This document shows, piece after piece, positions 50,830 to 62,500 of a stretch of DNA of 64,000 nucleotides. Source of the DNA: Isoetes taiwanensis (Eukaryota; Streptophyta; Lycopodiopsida; Isoetales; Isoetaceae); the NCBI GenBank assembly GCA_021234155.1, contig JAJEKV010000046.1:4863665-4927664 (forward strand). The letters run 5' to 3'. Positions within the stretch are counted from its first letter, which is position 1; every line of letters starts with the position of its first letter. The translations under genes were made by a program, and so were the position numbers. The notes under the pieces were generated by a model, which worked only from the letters and a program-made list of their open reading frames with translations, made no database searches and was not told where the DNA came from.

Positions 50830-51690
50830 ATTAACATGGAGGGAGGTGATGACAACGCCGGCAAGACAAATGTTAGGGTCAGTCATCGCAAGGCGAGTGC
50901 AAAGCAGCTAGCTAGTTTGCTCCGTAAACTGACATGCCTGCTAAAAGATCCCAGAGCTTTTAATTTAGATTAACAAGATCCTTCGCAATGTCAAGCAAGA
51001 ACGATGACGGAAAGGATACCACAGGCGAGATGCAGACGATGGCTCGGTGGGTATGTAATTCCCATTTTAGCGTAAAGAAGACCGGGAAAAGCGTAGTAAA
51101 GTCGTTATTGCGATTTGTTACTCACCGCCTATGCTAAGATTTGGTGGGACGATTACAAGAAGATCCATAAGCTACCTTTGGAGATATTGACCGGATGTGT
51201 TCCGCAAAGCTTTCTCGCTACATTACCTACCCTGGTGGGATATAGATTGGCTAAGATGCATGATTTCTTGAATTTGCTCCAAAACAAATCTTGAAGATTA
51301 TACGCTAAGTTCAAAGAATTGTTCTTTGGCGGACCTCGCTCGTTTAACAACGCTTAGTCGATAAGATATTAAAGCCGCCAGCTCCTTAATTGCCCCGTTT
51401 TAATTGGAGGTGTTAAGCACATCCTGAAGCTTGAGTGAAGCGATTAGAGTCATAAATATAAGGAAGTAGTAGCTGAGACAAATACGTAAGAAGCTGCATA
51501 AACGATGATGATGGTTGGAATCACACAATCACGACAACGAAAGTTGAGGGATATTTTGACATTGAAAGTATCAATAATGGACACAATGCCAATCAAGCAA
51601 GTAAAAGTTAAGGGAGAAGTTATTTCGAGAACGGGGTGTTTTTTATTGCCACCAAGTGGGTCATCAAATGAGAGATTGTCCCCGTAGTTA
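50830..51690 (+). pseudogene. gag gene of the LTR element, with CCHC zinc knuckle
   Basis: At 51133-51190 the frame reads YAKIWWDDYKKIHKLPLEIL, matching the A--WW core of retrotransposon Gag. At 51637-51679 a CX2CX4HX4C zinc knuckle is present (Cys-Phe-Tyr-Cys, then GHQMRDCP) once one extra T in a six-T run is allowed for. Frame breaks and stops occur elsewhere, so no full-length Gag can be made. After the knuckle the frame ends and no pol sequence follows before the 3' LTR at 51933. Confidence 0.7.
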
Positions 51691-51932
51691 TTAGAACATC
51701 GGATTGCTTACGGCATCCAACTTACGGTGGAGGCAATTCCAGGATAACCGGTAAATGCCTACGCATGCCTGTAGGGAAAGCAATTACCATTGAAGATGCA
51801 GCCCAGTTCCAGGCGCGGCATGTGCAACATCGATGGGAATCCAACCGTAGGCCCGCTGCGGCGATTTGTGTTCCACGTAAGTTTGAGAATCTTTCCATGA
51901 GGACATGGGTAAATTTTTAGTGTGGGAGAAAT

Positions 51933-53534
51933 TGTGACACAACCTAGGGGTTACATAAGACAAGTTAACATTTGAGTTTTTAACCATAGTTAGAAATACT
52001 AACTTTGAAAGAGATTATGAAAACACGATAAATACGGTGGAACATGCTAGATATCTGATGGAATATCAGATAGAATAGTGATGCTAAGTTTAGGAAGATA
52101 TTTTCCTTTAACCTTAGGAGTAAGGGTATTTTAAAAAGTGGAAACGTCTTTTTTGTTTGAAATTTCTTGAGAGCTTAGCCTGCGCCATCGAGAGCTTAGT
52201 TACAGAAGGAGAACAATCCAAGCAGGTGGGTTAATCGGAGCCAAAACCATAAGAACTGTGAAGACTTGGCCGCTAATGCTAGATTGATATGTTTGTTGCC
52301 TCTAAATCCACAGAAAGTATCTGGTTGCTCAAGTCTGCTATGATTTGTTGTCCTTGCAGCCAGCGGATTCTACAAGCCAAACTCCTGTTATAAGTCTTGA
52401 AGCCGTTCCTTATCCATTCGCGCGGCTACGTAGTTGTTTTCTTTCTTCCAGGAAGCCTATGACCTACCCTGGCGGGCCAAACACTTGTTTCCCCAGACAG
52501 AACTGCTCTTGAATCCAGCCTCTGTATGTCATGCAGAGGATCATTCCTTAATGTCGGCCTGAGATTTGATTATTATTCTGGCCTGTTCCGCCTTCCATGT
52601 TGGAGTTCCGGCCATGTTTGTTGTGGGTTCGCCCTGTCTACGCAGTTTTAAGCCCTGTTTACCTATTTAGACCCCTTTATATCGTTCTTGACCATATTTT
52701 GCCATTTGTTTCTAAAACCATTGGTAGATTAGTTGGTTAAGAGTTTAACCCGTTGCTTCGTAGACCCAGGTTCAAATTCCGGTTGAAACCCAAATCTTTG
52801 CTTAGTTTTCTTTTAACCCTATTATGCTATATTGTTCCAAACATTCTACCAAGTGTTTTATATTGGAATTTGTTGTAGTTAATGTTGTTGAATCATTGTT
52901 CTATTATGTTTTTGTTGACTAATATGATTACCCATGGAACGCGAAGAAGATATGGTTAATTGCTCATCGAACCTCAAGCCCCTTCTGGCCGATGTGGAGG
53001 GCTGAGCTGTCGAGCATCGCGCGACACCGTGATTGGTGTGTGAACGTGCATCCGTGTCGCGAACGGCACGTGAGGAGGCTCGGGCGTAGGGATTGATCAT
53101 CCTCGAAACATTATTACTAACCGATGAAGTTTCGTAATTCGTTGTTTCTTCCTAATTGTGTGTAGCCAGGTATGGTTACCCACTTAGTCCCTTTTCCAGG
53201 ACTAACCCCATTTGCCTCTTTATCTTTTTCCGCATGGAGCTTGAGACCGAGGTCGCTATCGAAGGCGAAGTTAGATCAATTTAGGAAGAATTTTGAGTTA
53301 CTCCTCGCATAACGCCAAATAAGTTTTATGGATGCTGCGGCGATGTGCACTCCATATTCTAGTTGATTTTCTTAGAGAGCATGCTATTAGGAGACCTCGA
53401 GAATTTTAGCTTGGCTTCAAGATAAGAGGCGACATTCCATTGCTCGTAGTAATAACAATTATATCAACACCCTACTGAATATTATTATTATTATTCGTTA
53501 AAATATTTGTTGATTTCAAGTGTTAACGCCTAGG
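51933..53534 (+). repeat. 3' LTR of the gag-only element
   Basis: It starts TGTGACACAACC after a purine-rich tract and ends near GTTAACGCCTAGG, where satellite sequence (gaccaaaaggttgtagg) begins at once. The exact end is blurred because the last bases could belong to either. It differs from the 5' LTR by many small changes, often at CTG/CAG sites (for example tctgctatgatttg here against tccgccatgatttg there). Confidence 0.85.
52721..52792 (+). repeat. tRNA-like segment (A and B box) in the 3' LTR
   Basis: This is the counterpart of 49541-49605. It has TTGGTAGATTAGTTGGTTAA and a strong B-box match GGTTCAAATTCC at 52769-52780. Presence in both LTRs shows it was part of the element before this insertion. 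Confidence 0.45.
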
Positions 53535-56500
53535 ACCAAAAGGTTGTAGGTTCAAAACTTACTGAGTATTGATGAAATACCTCGTAAGCATGGCTTCTCA
53601 CATGCTAATTTGTCCGAAAAATTAGATGAATAATAAGGCTTCGAGCTCTTGCCATTCAACCCTTCTCTTTTTTAGGTCCTCGCGGTATTCAAATCACCTT
53701 CGCATTTGGTTGTTTACATCTTATTCTCTCGGCCATATTAGTGATAAATCGGCCCTAGAACTAGAAGGTTATGTGGTTGAAAACTTAGAGAGCATTGATG
53801 GATGCTGTGTTGCGTTGTTGAAACTTAAAGAGCATTGATGTATGTTTTCTGGCTACATGGTCGCATGCTAACGCATACACTAGATGAATACTGCTACTTT
53901 AAGCTCTTTAATTATTGGCAAGATTTTTGATCTCTTCAATTCTAATGTCAGATGTCATTATGTCCTTTTAATGCAAAATCATCTTGAGATTTTGTTAACC
54001 AATAGTACACATTATTCTAGAACAAATATGTTTAGCATTCGAGGTCATCAAGAGTTGCATTCAATGTAGTTTAAATGCGAAGTGGTTTGGGGTACCCAAA
54101 GAAAGCATTGTTGGTGTGGTATGTGCATCTTATACCAATGGGATGCTATCAATGTGGCATGAAGTAAAACCCAATTCTGTGGAATAGTCACAAGCTTCCA
54201 CACTAGAGGAAACAAAGAAATTTAGCATAATATACACTATCATGTCTCATTGATTCACTATTTGTATTGGAGATAGATCTCCATATGCCCATTATCCGCC
54301 AAAATCCAGATGAGAAACCTTCCATTAGTTATCTGTTAGTCCCATATCATTTTCTTTGTGAAAGGATTAAATAGAATCGACTTCACTAGATTCAATTGAT
54401 ACAGGGAGTTCAACATTTTCCCTTGAGTAGATATGAGAAATAACTTCCGGCCGAGCCATGTTCTAGGATTATTTTTACTATAATTCAATAAAGATAAAAA
54501 GATGTTCCTATATCTTGTATAGTGGTTATTGGTGGAACCAGTGACCATGGACCAAAAAGATTGTAGGTTCAAAAACTCTGATGAGCATTGATGAAATACC
54601 TTCTAACATGGCCACTATGCTAATTTGTCTCGAAAACCGCATGAATAATAAGGCTTTTGAGCTCTTTGCCATTCAATTCTTCTTTAGGGTCCTTGTGTAT
54701 TCAAATCTTCAGTTTGGTTGTTTACATCTTATCCTCTGTCATACTACTAGTGACACATTAGTCCCGTAACTAGCTAAGCCACGGTTGAAAACTTAAAGAG
54801 CATTGATGGATGTGAAGAACTTATCATAACTAGATTAACCGAATTGACTCCATAACCTCACTAAATTGATGAAGAGGACCTTTGTTGAGAAGAGTTCATG
54901 CGAGTAGCCAACTCTCTCTACAAGAAGGCTAAAGTGCCACCCAGGGTTATTTCATCGCGATCTATAAGAAAGAATGAGGATAAAAATCTATATCATGTAT
55001 ATTTGTTAGTTGGTGGAACCGCTGACTATGTACCAGAATATCGCGTGTCTCAAAAGCTTGATGAGCATTGATGAAATACCCTTCCATGTATGGCCATATG
55101 CTAACTCTTGTCCGGTAGAACCATGAATAGTAAGGCTTCGGAAGCTCTTTTGCCATTCAGATGTTCCTTAGGTCATTATTTATTCAAATCACCTTCTCGT
55201 GTTTTAAAGAGCTTACATCTTATTCGCTGTCATACTAGTGACACATCACTCTAGAACTAGTTATTCTCTCACATAATTAGTGGATACATCAGCTTCTAGC
55301 ACTAGAAGGTTGTGTTGAAACTTAGGAGAGCATTGATGGATGTTTTCGGCCATGTTGAAAGCTTAAAGGGCATAATGGATGTTTTCAAGCAAGATGGGTC
55401 GCGATGCTAACGATATTAGATGAATATCGTTTCTCGAGCTCACTTTAATTATTAGCAAGATTTTTTATCTCTTCAATTTAATGCTCGATGTTCAAATTTT
55501 ATTAGGTCCTTTTAATGCAAATCATTTTGAGATTTTGTTAACTAGTAGTACACATTATTCTAGGACAAATATGTTTAGCATCTCGAGGTTGTCAAGAGTT
55601 GCATTCAATGTGAAGCTTGCAATGCTAAGTGGTTTGGGGCACCCAAAGAAAGCATTGTTATGGTATGTGCATCTTATGTCCATTGATGCTATCAATGTGG
55701 CATGACGTAAAAAATTCAAACCAATTCTAGAATATCACAACCCTACACTAGAGGAAACAAAGAAATTCTAGCATATTTTACACTATCATGTCTCATTGGA
55801 TCTTACTTTTATTTTGTATTGAGATAGACTCCATATGCCTCATGTGCATCTTATGTCCAATGGATACACTAGACTAGAATAGTCACAAGCCTACACTAGA
55901 GGAAAACAAAAAAAATTTAGCATATTATACACTATCATGTCTCATTGACCTTACTTATTTTGTATTGGTATTAGACTTCCCATATGCCTATTCAATTAAA
56001 CGAGATGAGAAAACCTTCCATTAGTATATATATCTCTTAGTCTAATAATATCACTTTTTGTGAAAGGATTGAATAGAATTGACTTCACTTGATTCAATTG
56101 ATAAAAGAGGAGTTCAACATTTTCCTTGAGTAGATCATGAGAAATAACCTCTTGGCCGGTAAGGCCACATGTACCGAGGGTTGTTTACCGCGGATCTAAT
56201 AAAGATGAAAAGATAAAAATATTTATATCTTGCATAGTGGTTAGTTATTGGGAACAATGACCATGGACCAAAGATTGTGGTTCAAAACTTGATGAGCATT
56301 GATGAAATACCTTCTCTAAGCATGGCCATGCTAATTTTGTTTGAAACCGTGATGAATAATAAGGCTTATGGGGTTTCTTTTTGCAGCTATTCAACTTCTT
56401 TTAGTCCTTGTGTATTCAAATGACCTTCGTTTGGTTGTTTACATCTTATTTCCTCTCATTACTAGTGATACATCGGCCCGAACTAGAAGGTTATGCGGTT

Positions 56501-59500
56501 GAAACTTAGAGAGCATTGATGGATGTTTTTAGGTTGCATGTTGAAAACCAAAGAGCATTGATGGATGCTTTACATGGCCGCATGCTAACGCGACACCTGT
56601 AGATGAATATCAAGTTTCTAAGCTTCCTTTAATTATTAGAAAGATTTTTGATATCTCTTAATTTAATGCTCGGGATGTTCAATTTTTTATTAGGTCCTTT
56701 TAATGCAAATCATCTTGAGATTTTGTTAAATCAATAGTACACATTATTCTAGAACAAATATATGTTAGCATTCAGGTCGTCAAGAGTTGCATTCAATGTG
56801 AAGCCAGAAATGCTAAGTGGTTTAGGTACCCAACAGCATTGTTGGTGTGGTATGTGCATCTTATGTCCAATGGGATGCTATCAATGTGGCATGAAGTAAA
56901 AACCACCCCTTGTAAATAGTCACAACCTACAATTCAGAGGAAACAAAGAAATTTAGCATATTATACACCATCATGTCTCATTGATCTTACTTATTTTGTA
57001 TTGAGATAGACTTCTATATGCCCATTCCACCAAATCCAGATGAGAAACCCTCCATTAGTTCATCCATTAGTATATCCGAGGTCCAATATCATTTTCTTGT
57101 GAAAAGGATTGAATAGAATTGACTTCACCAGATTCAATTGATAAAGAGGAGCTAAACATTTTCCTGAGTAGATTATGAGAAATAATCCTCCAAAGCCAAC
57201 AGGCCATACGTACCGGTGGTTGTTTACCAATTCAATAAAAGATGAAAAGTGGTTAGTTGGTGGGGAACTAGTGACCGCGAATCAAAAGGTTGTAGGTTCA
57301 AAAGTTGATGAGCTTGATGAAATACCTTCAAGCATGGCCACATGCTAATTTTGTTTGAAAATCGATGAATAATAAGACTTCTCGGAAGCTCTTTTGCCAT
57401 TCAACTCTTTCTTTAGGTCCTTGTAAGTCCAAATCAATCTTCAAAGTTTGGTTGTTTACATCTTATTCCTCTGTTATACTAGTGATAAGCATCAGCTCTA
57501 GAACTAGAAGGTTATGTATTGAAATTTTAAAGAGCATTGATGGATATTTTCGGGCATGGCCACATGCCAAATTATAGTATGTAATTAGATGAATAGCAAG
57601 GCTTCAAGCCTTTTGATTCTCAACAAAGATTTCCTCCTCGGGCTACGGGAGGTCACACAACCTCGAGGGTTGTTTACTGCGATCTAATAAAGATGAAAAG
57701 ATAAAGATCTTTATATCTTGTATATGGTTAGTTGGTGGGGCTAGTGATTCATGGACCAAAAGATTGTAGGTTCAAAACTTGATGAGCATTGATGAAATAC
57801 CTTCTAAACATGGCCACATGCTAATTGTCCGAAAATCAGATGAATAATAAGGTTTCGAGCTCTTTTGCTATTCAACCCTTATTTAGGTCCTTGTATTCAA
57901 ATCACCTTCGTGTTTAGTTGTTTTTACATCTATTCTCTGGCCATACTAGTGATACACGTACCCTAGAACTAGAAGGTTGGGCGCGGTTGAAAACTTAGAG
58001 AGCATTGATGGATGTTTTCGTGTTGCGGTTGAAAACTTAAAGAGCATTGATGGATGTTTTCTGCATGGCCGCATGCTAACGCATTACACTAGATGAATAT
58101 CAAGGTTTCTAAGCCTCTTTAATTATTGGCAAGATTTTTATCTCTTCAATTCTAATGCTCGTGATGTTCAATTTTTATTAGTCCTTTTGCAAATCATCTT
58201 GAGATTTTGTTAACCAATAAGTACACATTATTCTAGAACAAAATATATTTAGCATCTCGAGGTCGCCAAGAGTTGCATTCAATGTGAAGTTTTAAATGCT
58301 AAGTGGTTCGGGGTACCCACAGCATTGTTGGTGGTATGTGCATCTTATGTCCAATGGGGATGCTATCAATGTGGCATGACGTAAAACCACTCCCTAGGGA
58401 ATAGTCACAAGCCTACACTAGAGGAAACAAAGAAATTTAGCATATTATACACTATCATGTCTCATTGATCTTACTTATTTTGTATTGAGATAGACTTCCA
58501 TATGCCCATCCTAATCAAACGAGATGAGAAACCTTCCATTAGTTCATCCATTAGTATCTCTGCTAGTCCAATATCATTTTCAGAAAGGGATTGAATAGAA
58601 TTTGACTTCAATTAGATTCAATTGATAAAGAGGAGTTCAACATTTTCCTTGAGTAGATTGTGAGAAATAATCCTCCGGCCACCGAGGCCATACACCGAGG
58701 GTTACCATCAGAATCTAATAAAGATGAAAAAGATAAAAAATCTTTATATCTTGTATAGTGTTTAGTTGGTGGGAACTAGTGACTATGGACCAAAAGGTTG
58801 TGGTGGTTCAAACTGATGAGCATTGATGAAATACTTCTAAGCATGGCCACAAGCATCTTGTCCGAAAATTATAAGGAATAATAAGGCTTCGAAGCTCGCT
58901 TGCCATTCAACCCCTTCTCTTTAGGGTCCTTTGTGGTATTCAAATCAATCTTCATCTATTCTCTCACATACTAGTGATACATCGGCCCTGTGAACTAGAA
59001 GGTTGCTGTTGAAAAACTTAGAGAGCATTGATGGATGTTTTCAAAGTCATGGTTGGAAACTTAAAGAGCATTGATGGATGTTTTTCAAGATGGTCGATGC
59101 TAACGTACACTAGATGAATAAGGTTTCTAAGCTCTTTAATTATTAGCAAGATTTTGATCTCTTCAATTTAATGCTCGATGTTCAATTTTTATTAGGTCCC
59201 TTTTAATGCAAATCATCTTGAGATTTTGTTAACCAATAGTACACATTATTCTAGAACAAATATGTTTAGCATTCGAGGTCGCCAAGAGTTGCATTCAATG
59301 TGAAACGGTAAATGCTATGGTTTGGGGTACCTTTTCAAAGAAAGCATTGTTGGTGTGGTATGTGCATCTTATGTCCAATGGGATGCTATCAATGTGGCAT
59401 GAAGTAAAAGAACTACTCCCTAGAAATAGTCACAAGCCTTGGCTACTGAGGAAAAAACAAAGAAATTTATCATATTATACACTATCATGTCTCATTGATC

Positions 59501-62500
59501 TACTTATTTTGTATTGAGATAGACTTCATATGCCTATTCCACCAAACGAAGATGAGAAACGTTCATTAGTTCATCCATTGGTATATCTCGTTAGTCCAAT
59601 ATCATTTTCTTGTGAAAGGGATTGAATAGAATTGACTTCACTAGATTCAATTGATAAAGAGGAGTTCTAACATTTTCCTTGGTAGATTATGAGAAATAAT
59701 CCTCCTGCCACGAGGCCATACGTTCTAGGGTTAAGCTTACCGTAATCTAATAAAGATGAAAAGATAAAAACCTTTTATATCTTGTATAGTGTTTAGTTGG
59801 TGGGAACTAGTGACCATGGACCAAAAGGCCAGGTTCAAAAACTTGATGAGCATTTCGATGAAATAATTCCTTCAGTTATTAGCCAATATGCTAATTTGTC
59901 TGAAAAATCGCATGAATAATAAGGTTTTCGAAAGCTCTTTTTAATAGTCTTCGACTTTCTTAGGTCCTTGTGTATTCAAATCACCTTCGTGTTTGGTTTT
60001 TCTGTTTACATCTTATTCTCTCGCCATACTAGTGATACATCATCTCTAGAACTAGAAGGCACAGGCAGTTGAAAACTTTAGAGAGCATTATTATTATTAT
60101 CGTGTTGCGTATTGAAAAACTTAAAGAGCATTGATGGATGTTTTCTCACAAGATGGGTCGCATGCTAACGCACACTAGATGAATATCAAGGTTTCTAAGT
60201 CTCTTTAATTATATTGGCAAGATTTTTGATCTCTTTCAATTTAATGCTCGATGTTCAATTTTATTAGTCCTTTAATGCAAATCATCTTGAGATTTTGTTA
60301 ACCAATAGTACACATTATTCTGTGAACAAATATATTTAGCATTCGAGGTCGCCAGAAAGTTGCATTCACGTGAAGCGTAAATGCCAAGTGGTTTGGGGTA
60401 CCCAAACAGCATTGTTGGTGTGGTATGTGCATCTTATATCCTATGGGATGCTATCAATGTAAGCAAAAAAGAACTACTCCCTAGAATAGTCACAAGCTCT
60501 CACAATTGTATAGTTCTAAATTTATCATATTATACACTATCATGTCTCATTGATCTTAATACTTTATTTTGTGTATCGAGATAGACTTCCATATGCCTAT
60601 CCTAATAAACGAGATGAGAAACGCTCATTAGTTCATCCATTGGTATATCTGTTAGTCCAATATCATTTCTGTGAAAGGATTGAATAGAATTGACTTCACT
60701 AGATTCAATTGATAAAGAGGAGTCAACATTTTCCTTGGAGTGTATTATGAGAAATAATCCTCCGGCTGGCGCGAGGCCATGAACCCCGAGGGTTGTTTAC
60801 TGTAATCTATTAAAAGATGAAAAGATAAAAATCTTTTATATCTTGTATAGTGTTTAGTTTATGGAACTAGTGACTATGTACCGTAAAGGTTGTAGGTTCA
60901 AAACTTGATGTGAGCATTATGAAATGTTCTCTTAAGCATGGCCATGCTAATTTGTTTGAAAATCGATGAATAATAAGACTCTCTCGAAGCTCTTGCCATC
61001 TCAACCCTTCTTTAGGTCCTTAGGTATTCAAATCACCTTCATGTTTGGTTGTTTACATCTTATTCTGCTATACTAGTGATACATCAGCCTCTAGAACTAG
61101 AAGGTTAAGGTTGAAAATTTAAAGAGCATTGATGGATATTTTCTAGCATGGCCACATGCCAAATTGAGTAAGTAGTAACTAGATGAATAGCAAGGTTCTC
61201 AAGCTGCTCCTTTGATTCTCAACAAGATTTTCCTCCTCGCCACAATGAGGCCATACAAACAGGGTTGTTTCATCGCGGATCTAATCAAGATGAAAAGATA
61301 AAGATCTTTATATCTTGTATTACAAGGTTAGTTGGTGGGAACTAGTGACTATGGACCGTGCGCGTTGTAGGTTCAAAACTTGATGAGCATTGATGAAATA
61401 CTCTTACCAAGTATTGCCACATGCTAATTTGTCCGAAAAACGATGAATAATAAGGCTTCGGAAGCTCTTGCCATTCGACCTTTCTTAGGTCCTTGCGGTA
61501 TTCAAATCGCCGTTTGGTTGTTTACATTCTTTATTCTCTCGGTCATACTAGTGATACATCAAATCTCTAGAACTAGAAGGTTATGCGGTTGAAAAACTTT
61601 AGAGGAGCATTGATGGATGTTTTCAAGCCATGGTTGAAAACTTAAAGAGCATTGATGGATGTTTTCTCACAAGATGGGTCAGCATGCTAACGCACACTAG
61701 ATGAATATCAAGGTTTCTAAGTTCGCTTTAATTATTAGCAAGATTTTGATCTCTCTTCCAATTTAATACCGATGTTCAATTTTTATTAGTCCTTTTAATG
61801 CAAATCATCTTGAGATTTTGTTAACCAATAGTACACATTATTCTAGAACAAATATAAGTTTAGCATTCGACAGTCGCCAAGAGCTGTAATTCAATGAAGC
61901 CAGAATGCTGGCGGTTTAGTAAAATCTTCACAGCATTGTTGGTGTGGTATGTGCATCTTATGTCCAATGGATGCTATCAATGTCATGAAGTAAAACCACT
62001 CCCCCTAGGAATAGTCACAAGCCTACACTAGAGGGAAACAAAGAAATTTATCATATTATACACTATCATGTCTCATTGATCTTGCCTCTTATTTCGCATT
62101 GAGATAGACTTCCATATGTCTATTCGACCAAACCAGATGAGAATCCTTCCACCGCTCATCCATTAGTATATCCGAGTATCCAATATCATTTTTTCTTTTG
62201 TGAAAGGATTGGAATAGGAATTGACTTCATTAGATTCAATTGATAAAGAGGAAGCCCAACATTTTCCTTGAGTAGATTATGAGAAATAACTCCTCCTCAA
62301 AATGAGGCTTCATACAGCCCGTAGGGTTGCTTATATCAATCTATCAAAGATGATAAAAATCTTTATATCTTGTATAGTGGTTAGTTGGTGGGAACCAGTG
62401 ACTATGGACCAAAAGGTTGTAGGTTCAAAACTTGATGAGTATTGATGAATACTTCTAAGCACACATGCTAATTTGTCCGAAACCGATGAATAATATACTG

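Larger units (their letters stand above)
48777..53534 (+). mobile_element. non-autonomous LTR retrotransposon carrying only gag (TR-GAG type)
   Basis: Two long direct repeats of about 1.6 kb (48777-50366 and 51933-53534) bracket 1.57 kb of internal sequence. The first starts TGTGACACACC, the second TGTGACACAACC. The internal part begins with a primer-binding site and ends with a purine-rich GTGTGGGAGAAAT (51919-51932). It contains gag-like sequence and a zinc knuckle but no protease, RT, RNase H or integrase, so it must have been moved by another element's enzymes. It sits inside the satellite array. No target duplication was found. Confidence 0.85.
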
